Positions 7,429-15,389 of a DNA stretch of 39,817 nt are shown piece after piece. The DNA comes from Muribaculaceae bacterium (GTDB lineage Bacteria; Bacillota; Clostridia; Lachnospirales; Lachnospiraceae), in the NCBI GenBank assembly GCA_023663465.1, contig JAMPHJ010000013.1, positions 1-39,817 on the forward strand, given 5' to 3'. The position numbers and the translations under genes were made by a program. Within the stretch, counting starts at the first letter, position 1. Every line of letters begins with the position of its first letter. A model generated the notes under the pieces. It was not told the origin of the DNA. It saw only the letters and a list, made by a program, of their open reading frames with translations, and ran no database searches.

Positions 7429-9579
7429 CTATTTCGTCAGCAGCATCATAATATCATTGCTTCTTGCGACGAATTTCGTCATTGCTTCCGGCTCAAGCGG
7501 CGCCTGTTGTAACAGGGCAAGGTCATAGAGCTGTTCACAAATCATTTTCACATTCTCGCCGTCTTTATGTTCCAGAATATACTGTACTAAAGGATGATTG
7601 GCATTTAAAATAAGCGTTTCCCCTTCTTTGTTGCCGAACATTCCCATATCCATACCCGGCATGGAATACATCTTCATCATATCCTGCATTCTTCTGCTTT
7701 CCTCGGATAAGGTAATCATGGAAGAAATCTTCTTATTCTTTAATTTCTCTACTTTTACGGTAATTGCGTCCTTCTTTAACGCCTTTTTCATAATCTTGGC
7801 AATCTCTTCCGCCTGCTCTTCCATCTCTTTCTCGGCTTTCTTGGAAGTCTTTGCCTTGAATGTATCGGTCAAATCCGCGTCGATTCTCTGGAATTTAATG
7901 CCTTCGTTCTTTGCCTCTAACTGGGATACGAAAGGCTGGTCGATATTGTGGGTAAGAATCACCGCGTCCATCTTCGCCGCCTTGAACATATTGATATACT
8001 GGCTCTGCTGTTTCTCGTCGGTCACATAATAAATGACCTTTTCCTTCTTCTCTTCCGTCTCTTCTTCATCATCTGCGACGTTATTCTCATTCTCGTCCAC
8101 AATTTCGGCTTCTACTTTCTCGCCGTTTTCGTCTACTGCGGAAGCTGTCGTGCTGCCTTCTTCGCCCGCTGTAGAAACGTCGCTGTTTTCTGCGCTTTCA
8201 TCTACTGCGGCTGTTGCGTCTGCATTTTCTTCCTGTTCATCGGGGTCGATTTTGTTGACCTCTAAACATTCTGGCAGGGTCAGGTAGTTGCCGTCTAAGT
8301 TCTTAAATAGAATATAGTCCGTCATTTTCTCGCAGAATTTATCGTCCTTCAAGCAGCCGAATTTGATGAAAGGACTGATATCGTCCCAATATTTCTCATA
8401 TTCTTCTTTCTCGGTCTTACACATGCCGGAAAGTTTGTCTGCGACCTTTTTCGTAATATATTCGTTGATTTTTTTCACAAAACCGTCGTTCTGCAAGGCG
8501 CTTCGAGAAACATTCAGTGGCAAATCCGGGCAGTCGATAACGCCTTTTAACAGCATCAGAAACTCCGGGATAACCTCTTTGATATTATCCGCGATAAATA
8601 CCTGATTGTTATATAATTTAATCGTGCCCTCGATGGATTCATATTCCATGTTGATTTTCGGGAAGTAGAGGATTCCTTTTAAATTGAACGGATAGTCCAT
8701 GTTCAAGTGAATCCAGAACAGCGGCTCCTTGTAATCCTGGAAGACTTTGCGGTAAAATTCCAGATATTCTTCCCTCGTACACTCATTCGGATGCTTGCTC
8801 CATAAGGGAGTGGTCTCGTTTAAAAGCTCCGGGCGTTTCATAATCTTGAGTTTCTGCTCGTCTTCTTCTTTTTCCTTTTTCAGCTCTTCTATGACGGTAT
8901 CGGTATCCAATTTCTCGGCTTCGGTAATAATCTGGGTTTCCGTCGTATTGGCTTTGGATAAATAGATTTCCATAGGCATGAAGGAGCAATATTTCTTGAT
9001 GACCTCCCTCGCCCTGTACTCATTACAAAATTCCAGGCAGTCCTCGTTCATGTAAAGCGTAATTTCCGTTCCAACCTCGCTTCTCGTCCCCTCGTCCATG
9101 TCAAATTCCGTACCGCCGTCGCATTCCCAATGAACAGGCGCAGCGCCTTCCTGATAGGAAAGGGTGTCAATATGCACCGCGTCCGCTACCATGAACGCAG
9201 AATAGAAGCCGAGACCGAAATGCCCGATAATCTGGTCATCATTCGTTTTATCTTTATATTTCTCAATGAAATCCGCTGCTCCCGAAAAAGCAATCTGATT
9301 GATGTACTCTTCTACCTCGTCGGCGGTCATGCCGATGCCGTTGTCGATAAATTTAAGCGTCTTTTCCTCTGGATTGACAATAATCTGAATTTTCGCCTTA
9401 TAGTCATTAGGAAGCGCATATTCTCCCATCATGTCCAGCTTTTTCAGCTTCGTAATCGCATCGCAGCCGTTCGATATCAGCTCCCGGAAGAAAATATCAT
9501 GATCCGAATAGAGCCATTTCTTAATAATTGGAAAAATATTGTCGCTATTGATAGATAAATTACCATGCTTTCCTGCCAT
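7429..9579 (-). CDS. htpG: Molecular chaperone HtpG (Hsp90)
   Basis: A 716-aa Hsp90 family ATPase that remodels client proteins in the cytoplasm. The GHKL ATP site is intact: ELISNGCDA (33-41), DNGIGM (79-84) and GHFGLGFYS (119-127). The middle-domain arginine is in NVSRSALQ (R359). The protein is longer than the usual ~620-650 residues because of an acidic, low-complexity insert at about 445-513, just before the middle-domain strand KVIYYVT. The C-terminal dimerisation domain follows. It has its own promoter (9635-9663) with a perfect CIRCE element immediately upstream, so HrcA-type heat-shock control is expected. AAAGGA precedes the ATG. Confidence 0.97.
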   Translation of the reverse strand: MAGKHGNLSINSDNIFPIIKKWLYSDHDIFFRELISNGCDAITKLKKLDMMGEYALPNDYKAKIQIIVNPEEKTLKFIDNGIGMTADEVEEYINQIAFSGAADFIEKYKDKTNDDQIIGHFGLGFYSAFMVADAVHIDTLSYQEGAAPVHWECDGGTEFDMDEGTRSEVGTEITLYMNEDCLEFCNEYRAREVIKKYCSFMPMEIYLSKANTTETQIITEAEKLDTDTVIEELKKEKEEDEQKLKIMKRPELLNETTPLWSKHPNECTREEYLEFYRKVFQDYKEPLFWIHLNMDYPFNLKGILYFPKINMEYESIEGTIKLYNNQVFIADNIKEVIPEFLMLLKGVIDCPDLPLNVSRSALQNDGFVKKINEYITKKVADKLSGMCKTEKEEYEKYWDDISPFIKFGCLKDDKFCEKMTDYILFKNLDGNYLTLPECLEVNKIDPDEQEENADATAAVDESAENSDVSTAGEEGSTTASAVDENGEKVEAEIVDENENNVADDEEETEEKKEKVIYYVTDEKQQSQYINMFKAAKMDAVILTHNIDQPFVSQLEAKNEGIKFQRIDADLTDTFKAKTSKKAEKEMEEQAEEIAKIMKKALKKDAITVKVEKLKNKKISSMITLSEESRRMQDMMKMYSMPGMDMGMFGNKEGETLILNANHPLVQYILEHKDGENVKMICEQLYDLALLQQAPLEPEAMTKFVARSNDIMMLLTK

Positions 9580-9634
9580 GTTATCCCATTCCTTTCTTTT
9601 CTATGATGAATCTGCATCAAATTATCTAAAAAAC

Positions 9635-9663
9635 AGTTTAATTCGCCTTCTGCTAAAAGTCAA
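9635..9663 (-). promoter_or_regulatory. htpG promoter
   Basis: On the minus strand TTGACT (9658-9663) and TAAACT (9635-9640) are separated by exactly 17 bp, about 56 bp before the htpG ATG. The CIRCE element ends 7 bp upstream of the -35, where bound HrcA would sit against RNA polymerase. Confidence 0.7.
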
Positions 9664-9670
9664 GAAAAAA

Positions 9671-9697
9671 TTAGCACTCATCTTGCATGAGTGCTAA
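9671..9697. promoter_or_regulatory. CIRCE operator (HrcA binding site)
   Basis: TTAGCACTC, nine bases, then GAGTGCTAA: a perfect match to the consensus CIRCE inverted repeat bound by the heat-shock repressor HrcA. It lies between the parvulin lipoprotein gene and the htpG promoter, which reads away to the left, so htpG is the likely target. Confidence 0.95.
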
Positions 9698-9754
9698 CAA
9701 TTCCTTGAAAAGCTTGTATTTACTGCATTTCTGAATTTCTAAATTTTTTCTAAA

Positions 9755-10810
9755 CTACTTGAAATATGTCCTATAGATGTCAAAAAAACGCGAGGTCGTC
9801 ACATTTTCATCATGAATGAAATGCACGCTGTCCCAGAGTTCTTCGTTCAGCTTTCTAGTCAGTGTTTCTACAAAAGCGTCATACTCCTGTCCGAATACTT
9901 CTTCTTTGCGCTGTTCCACAATCTTGACCTTATTACTGTCCGTTTCCTCTTTATCAAAAGTGTTGACGCATCGGATGATATGATATCCATAAGAAGATTC
10001 CACGATATCACTGATTTCCCCGGTTCCTAAATTGAAAGCAGCCTTCTCAAACGCCGGATCCATCTCACCCTTCCCGAAAGAGTAAGTGCTTTTATCATCC
10101 TCGCTGTAATGTCTGACCAGTTCGTCGAAATCCTCGCCCGCCTTCGCTTTTTCCCACACATCACATGCAGCAGCATAAGCGTCCTCTTTCGCTTTCTGCG
10201 TATACTCGATACGCGCTCCGGTGCCGTCGATGGCGCAGGTCTTGAACAGGATATGCTGAATCGTTATAGTTCTCGCCTCGTCGTCGCTGATTTCGGGGTT
10301 GATATCTTTGATGATATACTGATAAACTTTTTCCGCTACAGCGTACTCCGTATACAGATTGCGGATAACGCCCTCGTCCACGCCCATTGCTTCGATCTCT
10401 GTCTCATTTAAGGATTGGTAGTAATCCCCGGCGGCGTGTTCTACCTGCGCTTTTTCCTCTTCCGTCAGCTCCACCTTGTACGTTCCTGCCATCAGGTTCA
10501 TCGTCTTAATCTGGGCAATCTGCGCTAATGCAATATCTTTGACATTCTGCTCCAAGGTCATGCCGCCTAAGTCGATATCCCATATCTGAACGCCATAGGC
10601 GCTTTCGTACTGATTCTGGATATTGGTCAGATAGACCATAATTTCCGGCAGGGTACAGGAAACGGTTTCAATACGGAAAATCTCATCCTTATGGAAACCG
10701 GTGGTCAACACCACTTTCACCCCGTCGTTATTTCCGGCGCCGCAGCCCGTCAATTGAAATGCCATCAGCAAGGCAAGCAGTATCGCCAGGATTTTCCTAT
10801 TTGATAACAT
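9755..10810 (-). CDS. Parvulin-type peptidyl-prolyl isomerase lipoprotein (PrsA-like)
   Basis: A 351-aa lipoprotein with a signal peptide and lipobox ending in LTGC (Cys23). A helical N-terminal region precedes a rotamase domain at about 180-290 (TIQHILFKT...EDFDELVRHYSED...GEMDPAFEKAAFNLGTGEIS...YGYHIIRC). PrsA-like proteins sit outside the membrane and assist folding of secreted proteins. The start lies inside the last codons of ilvE (14-bp overlap) with AAGGATGG upstream, implying co-transcription with ilvE. The domain order resembles PrsA/SurA; client proteins are unknown. Confidence 0.9.
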   Translation of the reverse strand: MLSNRKILAILLALLMAFQLTGCGAGNNDGVKVVLTTGFHKDEIFRIETVSCTLPEIMVYLTNIQNQYESAYGVQIWDIDLGGMTLEQNVKDIALAQIAQIKTMNLMAGTYKVELTEEEKAQVEHAAGDYYQSLNETEIEAMGVDEGVIRNLYTEYAVAEKVYQYIIKDINPEISDDEARTITIQHILFKTCAIDGTGARIEYTQKAKEDAYAAACDVWEKAKAGEDFDELVRHYSEDDKSTYSFGKGEMDPAFEKAAFNLGTGEISDIVESSYGYHIIRCVNTFDKEETDSNKVKIVEQRKEEVFGQEYDAFVETLTRKLNEELWDSVHFIHDENVTTSRFFDIYRTYFK

Positions 10811-11822
10811 GAATCCATCCTTCCGGCGCTTTGATACGTCCCATCTGAATCCCTGTCAGCGTATCGTAGAGTTTCTGCGTAACAGACCCCATCTGCGTCA
10901 TGCCGCTTGGAAATGCGATTTCTTTTCCATGATCCACAATCTTTCCAACCGGGGATATTACTGCTGCCGTACCGCACAGCCCGCACTCTGCAAAGTCTTT
11001 CACTTCCTCTAAAGTTATCTGTCTCTCTTCCACTTCCAGATTCAGATAATCTTTCGCCACCACCATTAACGAACGGCGTGTGATGGAAGGCAGGATGCTG
11101 CCAGACTTGGGGGTAACGACTTTGTTATCCCTGGTTACAAATAAGAAATTGGCGCCGCCTGTTTCTTCCACATACTGTCTGGAAGCTGCGTCCAGATACA
11201 TATTTTCATCAAATCCTTCCTCATGCGCGGTTACAATCGCATGAAGGCTCATGGCATAGTTTAAGCCCGCCTTGATATGTCCCGTACCGTTTGGCGCTGC
11301 CCTGTCAAAATCACTGACTTTGATGGTCAATGGCTTAACGCCGCCTTTGAAATAAGGACCTACCGGTGTCGTAAAGACTCTGAACTGATATTCCGCCGCC
11401 GGTTTTACGCCGATTACGGCGGAGCTTCCAAACATATAAGGGCGGATATATAATGTCGCGCCGGAACCATAAGGCGGTACATACGCCTCATTGGCGGCTA
11501 CGGTCTGCGTCACTGCTTCCACGAAACGCTCCTTCGGAAATACAGGCATTTCCAGTCTCTTACAAGTATCTTCCATACGCTGCGCGTTTAAATCCGGGCG
11601 GAAGGTCACGATATGCCCGTCTTCTGTCGTATAAGCTTTCATGCCTTCAAAACAGGTCTGCGCATATTGGAGCACGCCCGCGCATTCGTTCATGATGATA
11701 TTAGCGTCTGAAACAAGCGCGCCGCCGTCCCATGCGCCGTCTTTATAATTCGCGACATAGCGCTTGTCCGTCTCGTGATACTCAAAACCAAGGTTGGCCC
11801 AGTCTAAATTTTTCTTTTCCAT
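10797..11822 (-). CDS. ilvE: Branched-chain amino acid aminotransferase
   Basis: A 341-aa fold-type IV PLP enzyme exchanging amino groups between leucine, isoleucine or valine and 2-oxoglutarate. The PLP lysine is K184 in GHIKAGLNYA; the N-terminal motif LQYAQTCFEGMKAY and the EETGGANFLFV stretch near 240 are typical of the larger ilvE subgroup. AAAGGAG lies upstream of the ATG. A possible weak promoter lies in the 66-bp gap after the kinase gene. No T-box or attenuator fits in that gap, so leader control of the usual branched-chain kind is absent here. Confidence 0.96.
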   Translation of the reverse strand: MEKKNLDWANLGFEYHETDKRYVANYKDGAWDGGALVSDANIIMNECAGVLQYAQTCFEGMKAYTTEDGHIVTFRPDLNAQRMEDTCKRLEMPVFPKERFVEAVTQTVAANEAYVPPYGSGATLYIRPYMFGSSAVIGVKPAAEYQFRVFTTPVGPYFKGGVKPLTIKVSDFDRAAPNGTGHIKAGLNYAMSLHAIVTAHEEGFDENMYLDAASRQYVEETGGANFLFVTRDNKVVTPKSGSILPSITRRSLMVVAKDYLNLEVEERQITLEEVKDFAECGLCGTAAVISPVGKIVDHGKEIAFPSGMTQMGSVTQKLYDTLTGIQMGRIKAPEGWIHVIK

Positions 11823-11856
11823 TTTGTATGTGTACTCCTTTCCCTTGTATTCCTAC

Positions 11857-11885
11857 ATTATTATACTTTTATTATGAGAAGTCAA
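11857..11885 (-). promoter_or_regulatory. Possible ilvE promoter
   Basis: On the minus strand TTGACT (11880-11885) is followed after 17 bp by AATAAT (11857-11862). A better -10, TATAAT at 11860-11865, has only a 14-bp spacer. It sits in the 66-bp gap before ilvE. Weak evidence; read-through from the kinase gene is equally possible. Confidence 0.4.
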
Positions 11886-11888
11886 GCA

Positions 11889-13877
11889 TCACTCCTGAAG
11901 CTCCGTCGCGAGAATTTCCATCGCCACGTCGTAGGCGAAATCGTTGACGGCTTTTTCGCACATCTTGAAGAATTTCTTACGCTTATCTGATAAATGACAG
12001 CCTTTCAGCTCTTCCATGCTCTGGGCGATGCCGTCCGTATCGAAATCGTCTAAGCGTTCGTTTAAGATACGCAGCTTCTCTTTCCACTCCTCGTCGGATA
12101 GCGCCAGCTTATCCCCCGGCTGCTGCGGTTCTTCTTCTACCGGATTAGAATCGTCCAGTTTCAGATATCTATCCAGATTTTCCCGCATCGTGCGCATCAT
12201 GCTAAAGAGAATCGGCGACTGCACTTCCACTTCTTCCAGACTGCCCGCCTTGCTCTTCTTTTCCAATTCAAAGGCTTCCTCCGCCAGCTCGTCTGCACCG
12301 ACATTGCGCGCGTTGCCCTTGAGGGCATGTACGATAATCGCATAGCCGGATATATCCTCTTTACTCAACATTCCATTAAGCTGCTCTTCCTTTTCAATCA
12401 GGATTTCACGGAAGTCTTTCAAAACCCTCTTATACAGGGCGTGGCTTCCGCCCATATATTTCAGTCCGTGGGATGCGTTAATGCCCATGTCGATGAGACT
12501 TTCCTCATCCATACCGCCCATATCCACCTCTTCCGGGCTGGCCATTTCTTCATCCCCGGAAAGGTAGACAAGCTCTTTGGGCAGATATTTTATCATCATA
12601 TCTTCCAGCTTCTCCGGCTCAATCGGTTTCGTCAGATAATCTTCAAAACCGGCGTCTAAGTAAAATTCCTTCGCACCCACTACCGCATTTGCAGTCAGCG
12701 CAATAATCGGAATATCCCTGGACGGATTGCCTTCCATTTCCCGGATGGCATGCAGCGTATCCACGCCGTCCAGTCCCGGCATCATATGGTCCATACAGAT
12801 TAGATGATATTCCTTGCGTTTCAGCATTTCCAGACATTCTTCCCCGCTGGAAGCCACGTCAATCTGCAATTTCGTCTTCCGCAATAAATCCTGCGCCACC
12901 GCCAGATTCATCGCATTATCGTCCACTACCAGAATCTTGCCGAGGGGCGCAATAAATTTTTCCCGGTAGCCAATGGATTTTCTGACACTTCTGTCATATT
13001 GTTTCTGGAAGTCCCCTAACGGTTTGTTGTCAATAACCTTCTGCGGAATCGCAAAAGAAAATATAGAGCCTTTTCCATAAGCGCTGTCCACACGCAGCGT
13101 ACCACCCATCATTTCCACCAGCCGGTTCGTCACGGCAAGCCCCAGCCCGCTCCCTTCCTCTGTGCGGCTCGCTTCCATGTCCAGACGGGTGAAAGTCTCG
13201 AAAATCTTCTTCATATCTTTCTCTTTGACGCCGATTCCCGTATCTTCCACGGCAATTTCCAAAAGAATATTATCCTCTTCTAACGGCTTCCAGGAAAGAC
13301 GCAGCGTCACCATGCCAGCCTTCGTATATTTGATGGCATTGGACAATAAATTCCCGACAATCTGGCGCAGATGGATTTCATCACCCGATAATTTATAGGG
13401 CACGTCCGAAGCGATATCCAGCGTCAGGCGGAGTTTCTTTTTCCGCAGGGGGATGGAAATACTGTTAATCAAATCGTTTAACAGGGAGCTGACGTCATAG
13501 ATGCCATCAAGCAGCTCCATTTTGCCGGACTGGATTTTGGAAAAATCCAGAATATCACTGACAAGCGACAGCAGCACGTCCCCCGCCTGCTTGATATCGA
13601 GCGCGTATCCCCTGATTGTTTCATCCTGGCTTTCCCTTAAAATCAGCTCATTAAGCCCCAGCATCGTATTAATCGGCGTCCTGATTTCATGGGACATGTT
13701 CGATAAAAAGAGGTCCCTTGCCCTGCCGGCTTTTCTGGCCTCTTCCATCGCTTTTTCCAGCTCTATATTCTTTTTTTCCAATTCATCTTTGGCGAGCAGC
13801 AGGGAAACCGCCTGCTTTTCCAGTTTGGAAGTAAAGCCGCCCTTTGTATCCTTTTCCTCGTCCTTTTGACTACGCAT
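11889..13877 (-). CDS. Soluble hybrid histidine kinase (HisKA-HATPase-REC-Hpt)
   Basis: A 662-aa phosphorelay protein with no transmembrane segment and no recognisable sensor domain. A coiled coil (about 17-50) leads into HisKA with the phospho-His in SNMSHEIRTPIN (H63). The HATPase domain (about 165-280) carries N-box NLLSNAIKY, DTGIG and GSGLGLAV. A receiver domain (about 313-430) has D363 in CMDHMMPG and lysine in LTKPIE. An Hpt domain follows with HALKGNARNVGA (H518). The chain thus holds the complete His-Asp-His relay; the C-terminal 100 residues are helical and unassigned. It starts 28 bp after folA with GGAAGAAGGA upstream, so it is probably co-transcribed with thyA-folA. The stimulus must come through the coiled coil or a partner protein. 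No output regulator lies next to it. Confidence 0.92.
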   Translation of the reverse strand: MRSQKDEEKDTKGGFTSKLEKQAVSLLLAKDELEKKNIELEKAMEEARKAGRARDLFLSNMSHEIRTPINTMLGLNELILRESQDETIRGYALDIKQAGDVLLSLVSDILDFSKIQSGKMELLDGIYDVSSLLNDLINSISIPLRKKKLRLTLDIASDVPYKLSGDEIHLRQIVGNLLSNAIKYTKAGMVTLRLSWKPLEEDNILLEIAVEDTGIGVKEKDMKKIFETFTRLDMEASRTEEGSGLGLAVTNRLVEMMGGTLRVDSAYGKGSIFSFAIPQKVIDNKPLGDFQKQYDRSVRKSIGYREKFIAPLGKILVVDDNAMNLAVAQDLLRKTKLQIDVASSGEECLEMLKRKEYHLICMDHMMPGLDGVDTLHAIREMEGNPSRDIPIIALTANAVVGAKEFYLDAGFEDYLTKPIEPEKLEDMMIKYLPKELVYLSGDEEMASPEEVDMGGMDEESLIDMGINASHGLKYMGGSHALYKRVLKDFREILIEKEEQLNGMLSKEDISGYAIIVHALKGNARNVGADELAEEAFELEKKSKAGSLEEVEVQSPILFSMMRTMRENLDRYLKLDDSNPVEEEPQQPGDKLALSDEEWKEKLRILNERLDDFDTDGIAQSMEELKGCHLSDKRKKFFKMCEKAVNDFAYDVAMEILATELQE

Positions 13878-13905
13878 GTAATTTTTCCTTCTTCCTTTTT
13901 ATTTT

Positions 13906-14409
13906 TTACTTCCGTGCCTGTTTCTTACGTTCATATCTGACAAAATGATAAGCAATATCGAAATAGGTCTGTTCCTCGCTCTCTTCTACGATTTCCCATT
14001 CCCCCGTCTCATCCAGATTGGGAAAATAGGAATCTGCCTCATAAACATGGTCGATTCTGGTCACATGCGCCACATCACAATAAGGCAGCATCATCCGGTA
14101 AACGCTTTCCCCACCGATAATATAAATTTCCTCTTCCTCATAGCGCTTTAATTCTTCCAGCAATTCCTCTTCACTGTGCGCCACAACCGCATCTTTTACA
14201 TGATAATCAGGATTCCTGGAAAGAATGATATTGGTCCTTCCCGCAAGGGGCATTCCCTGTGGAAAAGTCTCTAACGTTTTCCTGCCGTAAACGACTACCT
14301 TCCCCATCGTTTCCCTTCTGAAATTCTTATGGTCGTTCGGAATGCGCACAAGCAGACTGCCTTTGCACCCGATTGCCCAATGATTATCCACTGCAACTAT
14401 CAGCTTCAT
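13906..14409 (-). CDS. folA: Dihydrofolate reductase
   Basis: A 167-aa enzyme reducing dihydrofolate to tetrahydrofolate with NADPH. Typical features are IVAVDNHWAIG at the N-terminus, the substrate-binding acid in RIPNDHKNFR (D26), the cofactor motif VVVYGRKTLETFP and IYIIGGESVYRMMLPYCD. It follows thyA by 71 bp; the product of thymidylate synthase is its substrate. AAAGGA lies about 19 bp upstream of the ATG, a rather long spacing. Confidence 0.97.
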   Translation of the reverse strand: MKLIVAVDNHWAIGCKGSLLVRIPNDHKNFRRETMGKVVVYGRKTLETFPQGMPLAGRTNIILSRNPDYHVKDAVVAHSEEELLEELKRYEEEEIYIIGGESVYRMMLPYCDVAHVTRIDHVYEADSYFPNLDETGEWEIVEESEEQTYFDIAYHFVRYERKKQARK

Positions 14410-14480
14410 GTTTCTGATAACCGTCCTTTCCCGGCGCCTTGACGGCGTCTGCCTAAATCTCCTTAATATTATATCGCAAC

Positions 14481-15341
14481 TTATATCGCAACCGGAATGT
14501 TTTCCACCTGCGGTCCTGTCACATAATTTTCCAAAGATACGTCGTTTCTCGTAAACTGATAGAAATCTTTAATATCCGGGTTCAGCCGGAAAATCGGAGC
14601 GCCGTAAGCAGGGCGTTCTAGTAACCCCTGGATAATCGGGATATGCCTGTCATAAATGTGGGCGTCCGCAATGACATGGACAAGCTCGCCAACCTGCATG
14701 TCGCAGACCTGTGCCAGCATATGTACTAAAACCGCATACTGTACCACATTCCAGTTGTTAGCGGTCAGCACGTCCTGGGAACGCTGATTGAGTATGGCAT
14801 TCAGGGTCAGCCGCTCTTCGCCTTTTTTCTGGGTGACGTTAAATGTCATGCTGTAGGCGCAGGGATAGAGTCTCATTTCATGCAAATCCTGATGTACATA
14901 GAGGTTCGTCATGATGCGCCTGCTGAAAGGATTGTGTTTCAAATCATAGATGACCCTGTCCACCTGGTCCATCATGCCTTCCTGATATTGATGCTTCACG
15001 CCCATCTGATAACCGTAGGCTTTACCGATAGAGCCTTCTTCATCCGCCCATTCGTCCCATATATGGCTGTGCAAATCGTGGATATTGTTCGATTTCTGCT
15101 GCCATATCCAGAGCATTTCATCCGTCGCGCTCTTAATTGCCGTCTTGCGCAGTGTGATGGCAGGAAATTCTTTTGACAAATCATATCGATTCACAACGCC
15201 GAATTTTTTTACCGTATAAGCGGGCGTGCCGTCCTCCCAGTGGGGTCTGACTTTTTCCCCCTCCGTGCTTGTCCCGTTTTCCAGGATATCTTTGCACATA
15301 TTGATAAAAATGGTATCCGCTAAACTCATTTTCCCATCCAA
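14481..15341 (-). CDS. thyA: Thymidylate synthase (B. subtilis ThyA / phi3T type)
   Basis: A 286-aa enzyme converting dUMP to dTMP with methylene-tetrahydrofolate. The catalytic cysteine is C161 in LYPCAYSMTF. The histidine that follows this Cys in the common E. coli-type PCH motif is replaced by Ala, as in the B. subtilis ThyA/phage phi3T branch (TPCVY). RSQDVLTANNWNVVQY covers the nucleotide-binding Asn region, and the chain ends in the usual hydrophobic IPVAI. The start used has AAAGG just upstream; a Met four codons in is an alternative. It sits between the beta-CASP gene and folA in one minus-strand run. Confidence 0.96.
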   Translation of the reverse strand: MDGKMSLADTIFINMCKDILENGTSTEGEKVRPHWEDGTPAYTVKKFGVVNRYDLSKEFPAITLRKTAIKSATDEMLWIWQQKSNNIHDLHSHIWDEWADEEGSIGKAYGYQMGVKHQYQEGMMDQVDRVIYDLKHNPFSRRIMTNLYVHQDLHEMRLYPCAYSMTFNVTQKKGEERLTLNAILNQRSQDVLTANNWNVVQYAVLVHMLAQVCDMQVGELVHVIADAHIYDRHIPIIQGLLERPAYGAPIFRLNPDIKDFYQFTRNDVSLENYVTGPQVENIPVAI

Positions 15342-15389
15342 GCCTTTCTCTTCATCCGCCTCTTCGTCATAAGACGCGCCGCTTCTTTC

